Origin: Saprospiraceae bacterium
Lineage (GTDB): Bacteria > Bacteroidota > Bacteroidia > Chitinophagales > Saprospiraceae
Length of the DNA: 58,917 nt
Assembly: GCA_028285085.1 (NCBI GenBank)
Contig: JANQQI010000025.1
Span: 1-58,917 of the forward strand
Direction of reading: 5' to 3'
The position numbers were made by a program, and so were the translations under genes. Positions 51,097-58,917 of this stretch are shown here, piece after piece. Within the stretch, counting starts at the first letter, position 1, and every line of letters begins with the position of its first letter. The notes below the pieces were generated by a model, which worked only from the letters and a program-made list of their open reading frames with translations, had not been told where the DNA came from and did no database searches.

Positions 51097-54000
51097 TTAT
51101 TTGCCGTGGCAGTGCTTATATTTTCGGCCGCTACCGCAAGGGCAAGGCTCGTTTCGCCCTACCTTTTTCTCTGTGCGACGGAAGGTTTCGGGCTTAGCTG
51201 CAGCGGCTCGTCCGGCACTAGCGGCGGCGGCGCGGCGGGCATTATCTTCTTCGGTGCGATTTGTCTGCACACGACTCATATCAGTACGTTGTGTCTTGGC
51301 TTCGCGGATATCCTCTCGTTGTTGGACGGGAATGAAGCCTTTAGCCAGATAAGAGGACACTTGTTCGTTGATGCGATATACTAATTGCTCGAACAGCTCG
51401 TAAGCTTCCATTTTGTAAATCACCAATGGATCTTTCTGCTCGAAGCTCGCTGCCTGTGAAGATTCTTTCAGCTCGTCCATGTAACGCAAATGCTCTTTCC
51501 ACTCATCGTCGATGATGGCTAAGGCAACTGTCTTTTCAATATCGGCCATCACCGATCGGCCATTGGTTTTGATGGCTTCTTCGAGATCAGCAGAAACGGG
51601 TAGCTGACGAGTACCATCAGTAAATGGAACAGCAATGCGCTTGTATTTATGTCCTTCGCGACTATGAACATCTTTGATGACGGGCATCAGGATTTCAGCA
51701 ATTTTTTCACTTTTGCGCTGATAGAAACCCAGGAATTGCTGCTGATACTGCTCGACTAATTCCTGATCGTTAGTTTCTGTGAAGCTGCTAGAATCCATTT
51801 CCGGATCAACACTAAGAATGCGTAGTGAATCTTCCCGGAAGGATTCAAAGGTACCTTGATGCTTGTTGTTTAAAACCAGGCTCTCCGTCAAGGCATAAAA
51901 CATATTATTGATGTCTACAGAGAGGCGCACCCCAGAAAGCGCATTATTACGCTTTTTATAAATGGCTTCCCGTTGAATATTCATCACATCATCATATTCC
52001 AAGAGACGCTTTCGAATACCGAAGTTATTCTCCTCAACTTTCTTCTGTGCGCGCTCAATAGATTTGGTGACCATGGAGTGCTGAATCACTTCTCCATCTT
52101 TGTGGCCCATGCGGTCCATCAATTTCGCAATCCGTTCGGATTGGAACAAGCGCATCAGGTTATCTTCCAAAGACACGTAGAATTGAGAAGAACCCGGGTC
52201 TCCCTGACGACCGGCCCGTCCACGGAGCTGGCGGTCAACACGACGCGAATCGTGACGTTCTGTACCAATAATGGCCAAACCTCCCGCAGTCTTCACGCCG
52301 TCACCGAGTTTGATATCCGTACCTCGACCAGCCATGTTGGTCGCAATGGTCACTTTGCCAGGCTTACCAGCCTCAGCTACGATCTCAGCCTCGCGCTGGT
52401 GCTGCTTGGCGTTCAGAACGTTATGGTCGATACCACGGAGCTTGAGCATTCGACTCAATTTTTCGGAAATGTCAACCGAAGTTGTACCGACGAGTACCGG
52501 CCGGCCCGCTTTACTCAGGCTAACGATTTCGTCAATAACGGCGTTGAATTTTTCGCGAGCAGTCTTGAATACCAAATCTTGCTCATCATTACGGGCAATG
52601 GGACGGTTGGTAGGAATAACGACAACGTCAAGTTTGTAGATTTCCCAGAACTCCCCAGCTTCCGTTTCGGCGGTACCGGTCATCCCCGCTAGCTTGTGAT
52701 ACATGCGGAAATAGTTCTGAAGGGTAATGGTCGCATAAGTCTGAGTGATATCTCCGACTTTTACGTTTTCTTTGGCTTCCAGGGCTTGGTGCAAACCATC
52801 CGAGTAGCGACGGCCTTCCATCATCCGACCAGTTTGCTCATCAACGATCTTCACTTGGCCATCCATGACGACGTATTCCTCATCTTTTTCAAATAAGGTA
52901 TAAGCCTTCAGAAGTTGGTTAACGGAGTGAAGACGCTTCGATTTGACTGAGTAATCTTGGATCAGGCTTTCTTTAGCTTCTGTCTGCTCTTCCGCGTTCA
53001 TCTCTTCGTTCGACTCAATCTCCTGCATCTCAGTCGCGATGTCTGGCATGATGAAGAAGTTGGCATCTTCACCACCTCCGGCGAGGTATTCTGCACCCTT
53101 TTCGGTCAAGTCTACTGCACGAGTTTTCTCTTCGATGGTGAAATAGAGCGGCTCATCGGCAATGTGCATATTCTTTGATTGCTCTTGCATGTAGAAGTTT
53201 TCGGTCTTCTGTAGCATGACCTTCACCCCTTCTTCACTCAGGAACTTAATCAACGGACGGTACTTCGGTAAAGCGCGGTGTGCGCGGAACAGTGCCAATC
53301 CGGCCTCTCCTTCGTTGACTCCTACAATACCATCTTTGAAGAGTTTTTTAGCCTCTGCGAGGTACTCTGTCGCCAGCTTGCGCTGGGCGTTGAGTAAGCG
53401 CTCGATTTGTGGCTTGAGCGCCATGTATTCTTGGGTTTCATTACCTTTTGGGATCGGCCCGGAAATAATCAATGGCGTCCGTGCATCATCAATTAAAACG
53501 GAATCCACCTCATCCACCATGGTGAAATGGTGCTTGCGCTGTACTTTCTCATCGATAGAGCGGACCATATTGTCCCGCAGATAATCAAAACCAAATTCGT
53601 TATTCGTTCCGTAGGTAATATCGCAATTGTAAGCATTGCGGCGTTGCTCACTGTGTGGCCGATATTTATCAATACAATCTACTGTCAAAAAGAGGAATTC
53701 GAAAATAGGGCCTACCCATTCGCAGTCTCGACGTGCCAAGTAATTGTTTACCGTAATGACGTGTACACCTTCCCCCGTCAAGCCGTTGAGGTAAGCGGGC
53801 AAAGTCGCGACTAAGGTTTTACCCTCACCAGTCGCCATCTCCGCGATTTTACCTTCGTGTAGTACCATACCACCAATAAGCTGCACATCGTAGTGCAACA
53901 TATTCCAGGTGATTTCACCTCCGGCGGCAGTCCATTTATTTTGCCATACCGCATTATCCCCATTGACGGTAATATATTCTTTCTGCGCCGCTAAATCTCG

Positions 54001-54414
54001 ATCGTGCTCTGTGGCCGTAACGGTAAGCGTTGCATTTTCCATAAAGCGCCGGGAAGTTTCCTTAACTACCGCGAAGGCTTCAGGAAGCAAGACTTTAAGA
54101 ATATCCTCCAGATGGGTATCCCGTTCTTTAATCAGCTCATCGATTTTATTAAAAAGCTCTTCTTTTTGGAGTAAATCCTCTTCAGCTTTTGCTTCGTTAC
54201 GCACGGCAGCAATGTCCTCATCAATGCCTGCGAGATGTTCATTGATACGTTGACGAAACTCGAGTGTTTTGTTTCGTAAATCATCAAGGCTCAATGATTT
54301 CAGTTTTGCAAATTCCTCATTGATCTGCTCCACAACAGGCATGTAAGAGGCGATATCCCGATCTTGCTTTGTTCCGAATATCTTTCCAATGGACTTAGTA
54401 ATAAAATTTAACAT
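51097..54414 (-). CDS. secA: Preprotein translocase ATPase SecA
   Basis: A 1105-aa motor that drives proteins through SecYEG. Walker A MATGEGKT (193-200), [50 protein letters not shown], the motif [14 protein letters not shown], and [30 protein letters not shown]-terminal linker is followed by the SecB/phospholipid-binding zinc finger [14 protein letters not shown] (Cys1091, 1093, 1102, His1103). It is longer than E. coli SecA (901 aa) because of insertions in the N-terminal and preprotein-binding regions, usual for Bacteroidota. Monocistronic. Confidence 0.99.
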   Translation of the reverse strand: MLNFITKSIGKIFGTKQDRDIASYMPVVEQINEEFAKLKSLSLDDLRNKTLEFRQRINEHLAGIDEDIAAVRNEAKAEEDLLQKEELFNKIDELIKERDTHLEDILKVLLPEAFAVVKETSRRFMENATLTVTATEHDRDLAAQKEYITVNGDNAVWQNKWTAAGGEITWNMLHYDVQLIGGMVLHEGKIAEMATGEGKTLVATLPAYLNGLTGEGVHVITVNNYLARRDCEWVGPIFEFLFLTVDCIDKYRPHSEQRRNAYNCDITYGTNNEFGFDYLRDNMVRSIDEKVQRKHHFTMVDEVDSVLIDDARTPLIISGPIPKGNETQEYMALKPQIERLLNAQRKLATEYLAEAKKLFKDGIVGVNEGEAGLALFRAHRALPKYRPLIKFLSEEGVKVMLQKTENFYMQEQSKNMHIADEPLYFTIEEKTRAVDLTEKGAEYLAGGGEDANFFIMPDIATEMQEIESNEEMNAEEQTEAKESLIQDYSVKSKRLHSVNQLLKAYTLFEKDEEYVVMDGQVKIVDEQTGRMMEGRRYSDGLHQALEAKENVKVGDITQTYATITLQNYFRMYHKLAGMTGTAETEAGEFWEIYKLDVVVIPTNRPIARNDEQDLVFKTAREKFNAVIDEIVSLSKAGRPVLVGTTSVDISEKLSRMLKLRGIDHNVLNAKQHQREAEIVAEAGKPGKVTIATNMAGRGTDIKLGDGVKTAGGLAIIGTERHDSRRVDRQLRGRAGRQGDPGSSQFYVSLEDNLMRLFQSERIAKLMDRMGHKDGEVIQHSMVTKSIERAQKKVEENNFGIRKRLLEYDDVMNIQREAIYKKRNNALSGVRLSVDINNMFYALTESLVLNNKHQGTFESFREDSLRILSVDPEMDSSSFTETNDQELVEQYQQQFLGFYQRKSEKIAEILMPVIKDVHSREGHKYKRIAVPFTDGTRQLPVSADLEEAIKTNGRSVMADIEKTVALAIIDDEWKEHLRYMDELKESSQAASFEQKDPLVIYKMEAYELFEQLVYRINEQVSSYLAKGFIPVQQREDIREAKTQRTDMSRVQTNRTEEDNARRAAAASAGRAAAAKPETFRRTEKKVGRNEPCPCGSGRKYKHCHGK

Positions 54415-55007
54415 AGCGATATGGTATAATCAATTGTATTAGTGTAAAACGAATAGTGATTGAAAAGGGAGGTAGGTCGTTTATTTGGTAGTCATCTCAA
54501 GATGGTTGCAAGAAAACCGGCTATCCTCATTCTTTCTAACTTAAATCACAAATTGTAATCATATTTATTTATGAACGCAAAGATAAGGGAATATCCGTGC
54601 TTTGTCTCTAGCAGGAATTGTTTATAAGTCGTTTGATGGCATTATCCATACCCTCTTTTTGTAAGAATACGAAATATCCCTTCACAACTCCCTTTTATTC
54701 TATTGGTTAAACATTCTTTAGGGAGAAAATATCGAGGTCTTATTTACAACTACTGCTAGTCATTAAACGCAATGGATGTGTACACATTTCGTTCCATTAG
54801 GGAAAATGCGCCAATTTGGCATTTTGTTTCAAATTTAACTGCCAATACCGGTGATGTATTTATAAATAGATGTTCTTACCAAAGACTATTTGTTCGCGCC
54901 TTGATTAGCAAAAGATGACGTCCTTTCTATATTCATTTTAAATAAGAAGGAAAGGTGATGGTAATTGAACTGATGTAACCTTTTGTAATTAGATTAAAAG
55001 TAAATGC

Positions 55008-55090
55008 TTGATTTTCAAGACGAAGCTCATTTTGAGGAGCATAGCCGGAGTCTACGTGACGAAGAATAGCTGAAGTATTTGAAAAATCAA
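55008..55090. repeat. Imperfect inverted repeat, possible dispersed hairpin element
   Basis: TTGATTTTCAA (55008-55018) pairs with TTGAAAAATCAA (55079-55090) except for one extra base. The 60-nt interior contains GCTC/GAGC (55025-55028, 55037-55040) and is more GC-rich than its surroundings. Arms plus structured interior fit a small noncoding repeat or RNA. Copy number in the genome is unknown. Confidence 0.45.
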
Positions 55091-55155
55091 TGATTTCGTT
55101 TTTAAGCAGTTAGAATAAGTTTAAATCAGTTCATTATATAAAGTCATTACATCCG

Positions 55156-55187
55156 TTTCCCCTTCGCTGGAGAATTGGGTATTTTTG
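55156..55187 (+). promoter_or_regulatory. Promoter of the 55204 lipoprotein gene
   Basis: TTTC (55156-55159, one change from TTTG), a 20-nt spacer and TATTTTTG (55180-55187) fit the Bacteroidetes consensus. Transcription would start about 10 nt before the ATG at 55204, giving a nearly leaderless mRNA. Confidence 0.6.
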
Positions 55188-55203
55188 TGCAAAAATTACG
55201 ATC

Positions 55204-55953
55204 ATGAGATCATTATACCTTGGAAGCCTGTTGCTCGCCTTAATTAGTTGTCTTTTTTATACTTGTAAAAATGAGGGAGGAATTGATCTTCGACCATTCT
55301 ATTTTCCAGTTGAAGCGCTTGCGGAGCAACCATTGGTATATGAGTACCAACCGGTGAATGAAAAGGATTCGATGGGAGCCGAATACTGGTACTTTCAAAC
55401 CTTGCAAACGGATACGGCGACCTATTTCACAGGGAATTATTATAACCAAGCATTGATTGTAGGGCAGTTTTCGAGTGAGGAAATTGTAGATAATGGGAGT
55501 ATCCAACACGATTACTTCATTTACGATTATGATAGCTTGGGCAACGCTATTCGATACGATGCGAAAATTGAATATGGCAATGTATTCCCTTTTCAGGTTA
55601 AGGATACGACGAGTATTTTATTACAAAAAATGACGTGGACTTTTCGCGAAGCGCCCTTGATCGCAACAACAGTGATTAAGAATAGGCGTTATATAGGAGA
55701 GGCACAATATGATTTTAACGGACAGACTTATGATTGTGTCAAATTTGAAGTGCGTGAAATCATTGATAATAATAGTGCAGAGGATGGACACCTTGAGAAT
55801 GAAGCGACGAGTATTGAATATTACGCAAAGGGGCTTGGCTTGATTTATTATCGCAAAGTTTTTGCCGGAGGTGGCCAGGTTTTAGAGTATGCACTAAAAG
55901 ATACCTACACCATGCAGCAATTGGAAAAACGCTACGAAGCGATGTACCAATAA
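55204..55953 (+). CDS. Lipoprotein of unknown function
   Basis: A 249-aa protein with an N-terminal hydrophobic segment and Cys residues at 16 (LISC) and 21 (FYTC); either could be the lipidated Cys. The mature part has strands such as QPLVYEYQPVNE, AEYWYFQTLQTDTATYFTG, YDFNGQTYDCVKFEVREII and ATSIEYYAKGLGLIYYRKVF, resembling a jellyroll or lipocalin-like beta fold. Family not recognised. It may be cotranscribed with the T9SS protein gene, which begins 55 nt downstream. Confidence 0.75.
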   Translation: MRSLYLGSLLLALISCLFYTCKNEGGIDLRPFYFPVEALAEQPLVYEYQPVNEKDSMGAEYWYFQTLQTDTATYFTGNYYNQALIVGQFSSEEIVDNGSIQHDYFIYDYDSLGNAIRYDAKIEYGNVFPFQVKDTTSILLQKMTWTFREAPLIATTVIKNRRYIGEAQYDFNGQTYDCVKFEVREIIDNNSAEDGHLENEATSIEYYAKGLGLIYYRKVFAGGGQVLEYALKDTYTMQQLEKRYEAMYQ

Positions 55954-56008
55954 CATTAACCTCCAATTGCCAAATGGTTTCGCGCACCAAAGCAAGAAAG
56001 TAAACAAT

Positions 56009-57757
56009 ATGAAGCAACGAACATGGCAAGTGTTATTTTGGCTGGCTGGCTGTTGGCTCATCACTTTTAATAGTGCCGCGCAAATTATGCCGCCGGATTT
56101 CCTATGTGTGAAGAATGACTCTTTGTTTTGGGGGCTTCCGACCAATAATTGTGGTCCTTTTGAGAGCTACGACATTTATTTTAGCACTAACCTTGATGGT
56201 CCATATAGTGTGTTGACCAACATCACGGACCCCACGCAAACCAACTTTTTCCACAATAATCCGCTGGGCGAAACGCGCTATTACTTTTTGCAAAGTAGCT
56301 ATGACTGTCCCGGAGAAATCAAACTGTCTTCCGACACGCTCGATAATGAAGCACCAGGTATCAGCCCAATTCAAGTTGTTTCAGTCGATGGTTCTAGTGT
56401 CATGATTAGCTGGGATGGCAGCACATCGCCGGAGGTAACGGATTATATTATTTTCAGGACTACTCCTCTGGGTACAGTGCCCATCGATACGGTGTCCGCC
56501 ACCAGCACTGCCTACGAAGATATCACTGCAAATCCGACCAATCAAGTTGAATCCTACTACATCTTAGCGATGGATGCTTGTGGTAATACGAGTATTTTTG
56601 ATGTACCACATTTCACCATCTTGCTAGAAAGGCAGGTCAATCCCTGTGATCGGACCATTGCTTTTCGTTGGAACCGCTACCAAAATTGGCGCAATGGAAT
56701 TGAACGGCAAGAGCTATGGTACAGTGTCAATGGCGAGCCGACTACTTTGCTAACGACTTTAAGCCCGGAGGATTCTACCTTCTTGTTTTCGGATACCAAT
56801 GATGGTGATAATTATTGTTTCTACGTTCGAGCCGAAGAGAGTATCACCGGAGAACTTTCTTTTTCCAATGAAGTTTGCTTGACGCTTGATGTCGTTGAAC
56901 CAATTCGTCAGTTTTTCTTAGAAAATATTAGCGTGACAGCGAACAACGCGGTGGACTTGCGCTGGCGCTGGAATAACGATGCTGAGCTAAGTAGCATAAG
57001 CGTACAGACCTCTTCGGACGGCAATGCTTACAGTGATCTCGACATCTTTGCACCGAGTGTACCGCTCAGCTCCAGCAATAGCCGCTTGCTCCAAAACGTC
57101 AATCCTAATGCCGGGCCCGTTTATCTGCGACTGGAAACCCGTGATGGTTGCGATAGCACGGCTCTTTCAAATACCGGTGTGACTATCCACCTGACGGGTA
57201 TTCCGCAGGATGATTTATCCAATCTACTCAACTGGACACCTTTTCGCCTCGATGGGGCTACGGTGCTTGGTTATGATCTTTTCAGAGTCGTTGATGATAT
57301 CGTAACTCCGGCCGGAACGACAGCGGAGGATCAGCGTAATTTCCGCGACCTCATTGATGTCAATAACCCGGACGAAGCGGAGGTGTGCTATTATGTCATT
57401 GCGGAAGCTGAACTTAGCTTGCCGGATGGCAGTACCCAAATTATCTTTTCTCGCTCCAATGTCGTTTGTGTGGAGCAATTTTCCACTATTCTGGCGCCTA
57501 ACGCTTTTGTTCCCTCTGGTGCCAACAAAGAATTTCGTCCAATCATCGTCTTTGGCGAAGGCATTGACGATTACCGTCTACAAATCTTTAGCCGCTGGGG
57601 AGAGCTGATCTTCGAATCAGCGGATCCGCTGGTTGGTTGGACCGGAAAGGAAGATTTATACGAGTTTCCCGGTGGGGTATACTTGTATCGTATTCGGGTA
57701 CGCCAGCCGGACGGGAGTACTGAAGAAAAACGGGGCTCGGTAGTTTTGGTGCGTTAG
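56009..57757 (+). CDS. Secreted FN3-rich protein with gliding-motility (T9SS type B) C-terminal domain
   Basis: A 582-aa protein with a signal peptide (MKQRTWQVLFWLAGCWLITFNSAAQ), several fibronectin-III-like beta domains (with SVMISWDGSTSPEVTDYIIFRT, IAFRWNRYQNWRNGIERQELWY and VDLRWRWNNDAELSSISV) and a C-terminal CHU_C/TIGR04131-type sorting domain (about 495-582: LAPNAFVPSGANKEF, YRLQIFSRWGELIFES, PGGVYLYRIRV). That domain directs export by the type IX secretion system. It is probably a surface or extracellular adhesin or polymer-binding protein. The ATG at 56009 gives the signal start; the longer frame to 55967 is unlikely. Confidence 0.9.
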   Translation: MKQRTWQVLFWLAGCWLITFNSAAQIMPPDFLCVKNDSLFWGLPTNNCGPFESYDIYFSTNLDGPYSVLTNITDPTQTNFFHNNPLGETRYYFLQSSYDCPGEIKLSSDTLDNEAPGISPIQVVSVDGSSVMISWDGSTSPEVTDYIIFRTTPLGTVPIDTVSATSTAYEDITANPTNQVESYYILAMDACGNTSIFDVPHFTILLERQVNPCDRTIAFRWNRYQNWRNGIERQELWYSVNGEPTTLLTTLSPEDSTFLFSDTNDGDNYCFYVRAEESITGELSFSNEVCLTLDVVEPIRQFFLENISVTANNAVDLRWRWNNDAELSSISVQTSSDGNAYSDLDIFAPSVPLSSSNSRLLQNVNPNAGPVYLRLETRDGCDSTALSNTGVTIHLTGIPQDDLSNLLNWTPFRLDGATVLGYDLFRVVDDIVTPAGTTAEDQRNFRDLIDVNNPDEAEVCYYVIAEAELSLPDGSTQIIFSRSNVVCVEQFSTILAPNAFVPSGANKEFRPIIVFGEGIDDYRLQIFSRWGELIFESADPLVGWTGKEDLYEFPGGVYLYRIRVRQPDGSTEEKRGSVVLVR

Positions 57758-57766
57758 ATTTTGGTG

Positions 57767-58459
57767 CTAAAATATCCGCCGCAACACCTCTTCTCGATAG
57801 TTTGCACCGATCGGGAGTTGAGTGTCTTCTAAATGCAATAAATTACCCTCCAGCGTTTTGACGCGCTCAATGGCGACGATGTAAGACTTGTGGATCCGCA
57901 TGAATTGATCCGCAGGTAAGTCCTTTTCTAATTGTTTCAAGGAGTTAAGCGACAGGAGGCGCCCATCGGGTAAATAATAAGCGACGTATTCGCGCATCGA
58001 TTGGATATAACGGATATCAGTAAAGCGGAGCTTATGCACCTTATGTTCTGACTTCACGAGCAAATAATCTTTTTCGTTTGATGTTGTAACGTTCGCTGTA
58101 GACTGACGGGCGGCTGCTTTGTTGATGGCGATGACAAAACGCTCGAAACTGAAGGGCTTAAGTAAATAGTCGACAACATCTAGTTCATAACCTTCAAGGG
58201 CAAACTCGGCGTAAGCGGTGGTCAGAATTACCAACGGCTTTTGAGGTAACGATTTGAGAAACTCCAGGCCCGTAAGCTCGGGCATTTGAATATCCAGGAG
58301 CAATACATCAACGGTCGTTTGCTGCATTTGAGCGAGTGCCTCGACGGGGTTTTTAGCCTTGCCAACGAGTTCTAGGTGGGGTAAGCGTTGCACAAAATTT
58401 TCAAGAAGATCGCGGGCGAGTTCTTCATCGTCAACGATCAGGCATTTGAGTTTACTCAT
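57767..58459 (-). CDS. LytTR-family response regulator
   Basis: A 230-aa regulator: receiver domain (DDEELARDLLENF, phospho-acceptor Asp56 in VLLLDIQMPELTGLEFL, conserved Lys in DYLLKPFSFERF) and LytTR DNA-binding domain (about 130-228: DIRYIQSMREYVAYYLPDGRLLSLNSLKQLEKDLP, FMRIHKSYIVAIERVKTLEG). The gene overlaps the kinase gene by 4 nt (ATGA), so the pair is translationally coupled. It is convergent with the T9SS protein gene, 9 nt apart. Targets unknown. Confidence 0.95.
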   Translation of the reverse strand: MSKLKCLIVDDEELARDLLENFVQRLPHLELVGKAKNPVEALAQMQQTTVDVLLLDIQMPELTGLEFLKSLPQKPLVILTTAYAEFALEGYELDVVDYLLKPFSFERFVIAINKAAARQSTANVTTSNEKDYLLVKSEHKVHKLRFTDIRYIQSMREYVAYYLPDGRLLSLNSLKQLEKDLPADQFMRIHKSYIVAIERVKTLEGNLLHLEDTQLPIGANYREEVLRRIF

Positions 58460-58917
58460 ACTAAATTGATTACGAGGTCTACGGAAAAACGGTCAGCTTC
58501 AGTGTCGATCTGTAACCGATGTTTTCCCGGATATAAAAGTTCTAATTGACGTTTGACATTTTGTAAGCCAATCCCACCGACTTGGTCCTTCGTAAATGAG
58601 GTCGAAGGTCTGGAATTGGCCACGATGAAATGTAGGCTTTGTCCTTTGATAATTAATTCAATTGTAATCCAGCCATTTTCTAAATCTTCGATTTTGCTGT
58701 GTTTGAATGCATTTTCCACAAAAGGAATAAAGAGCATGGGAGCGATCATTTGCCCATTGTTACTATCGTCGAGATGCACTTTTACATTCAATCCTTGGCT
58801 GTCTTTTAATAGTTTTAGATCAATGTAATTTTTTAAATACTCTATTTCTTTCTGGAGAGCGACTTTCTCGGCATTACAATCATATAGCATGTACCGTAAC
58901 ATATTGGATAGTTTCAA
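58456..58917 (-). CDS. LytS-type sensor histidine kinase, C-terminal part (5' end beyond window)
   Basis: The frame is open to the right edge, so the N-terminus, including the phospho-accepting His, is missing. The visible 153 residues hold the end of the His_kinase domain (LSNMLRYMLYDCNAEKVALQKEIEYLKNYIDLKLLKD) and the ATPase core (PMLFIPFVENAFKHS with the N-box Asn, GGIGLQNVKRQLELLYPG). It is the partner of the overlapping LytTR regulator. The first in-window codon is a TTG that is not the true start. Confidence 0.93.
   Translation of the reverse strand: MKLSNMLRYMLYDCNAEKVALQKEIEYLKNYIDLKLLKDSQGLNVKVHLDDSNNGQMIAPMLFIPFVENAFKHSKIEDLENGWITIELIIKGQSLHFIVANSRPSTSFTKDQVGGIGLQNVKRQLELLYPGKHRLQIDTEADRFSVDLVINLV

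Larger units (their letters stand above)
54415..55203. other. Geneless region downstream-divergent of secA
   Basis: No reliable gene in 789 nt. A 48-codon ATG ORF (54772-54918, + strand) is the best coding candidate but lacks any recognisable motif. Near 55008-55090 an interrupted inverted repeat (TTGATTTTCAA and TTGAAAAATCAA) encloses smaller hairpins and looks like a repeat element. The promoter of the 55204 gene occupies the last 50 nt. secA must have its promoter in the first 150 nt, but no clear -7 box was found. Confidence 0.5.

Noticed and set aside
51973-52692. Long + strand ORF of 239 codons opposite secA
   Set aside because: It is antisense to conserved SecA motifs, whose sequence fully explains the open frame.
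54772-54918. 48-codon ATG ORF in the geneless region near secA
   Set aside because: Protein-like but without family motif, promoter or terminator; kept only as a note in the region entry.

Overview
The window looks like chromosome of a Bacteroidota bacterium, most likely of the Saprospira/Lewinella type (lineage is an inference from gene content). Support: the mutY-ssb-gldE-gldD cluster, a tgt-lptG-type permease pair, a Bacteroidetes-sized SecA (about 1,100 aa), a type IX secretion C-terminal domain, many lipoproteins, LytTR/LytS two-component pairs, BlaI/M56 pairs, and promoters of the Bacteroidetes form TTTG-N19-21-TAnnTTTG. No rRNA, tRNA, CRISPR array, transposase or phage gene was recognised.

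Layout. 1-7701 is an AT-richer accessory block: two members of an unknown helical-repeat family (one running off the left edge), an agmatine-deiminase/PAD-like enzyme with a small partner gene, a GC-rich hairpin region ending in an intrinsic terminator, and two exported proteins. 7763-11878 holds tsaC/sua5, a GH73 glucosaminidase, a Fur-family regulator, a DUF4197 protein and a lipoprotein. 12170-16318 has a LytTR response regulator and a Reg_prop/LytS kinase that flank a tiny gene encoding a peptide with a GGGG leader-like motif. 16451-22674 has msrA, a Cys-rich membrane protein, and a TPR-CHAT protease convergent with an ECF sigma factor and a membrane anti-sigma-like protein. 24247-26760 is a BlaI/BlaR1-type operon with visible operators. 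26945-34313 contains a RidA-family deaminase, an atypical SDR, a fasciclin lipoprotein, a membrane patatin and an APH-fold kinase. 34453-40090 contains a GH13 lipoprotein, a TrpF-like protein with a changed active site, an ATL protein and small exported proteins.

40287-54414 is mostly housekeeping: recA, gldD, gldE, ssb, mutY, an ECF sigma gene with repeated operator-like motifs over its promoter, an LptF/G permease, tgt, rodA, a SPOR protein, deoC and secA. 54415-58917 holds a geneless stretch with a hairpin repeat, a lipoprotein, a T9SS type-B protein, and a LytTR regulator with the 3' part of its LytS kinase gene, which runs off the right edge.

The best candidates for undescribed biology are: the TPR-CHAT / ECF sigma / TPR anti-sigma module, whose predicted topology would let a periplasmic CHAT protease act on the periplasmic half of the anti-sigma factor; the regulator-peptide-kinase arrangement at 12170-16318; and the PAD-like deiminase operon with its structured downstream region. 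All functional links are inferred from domain content and position.
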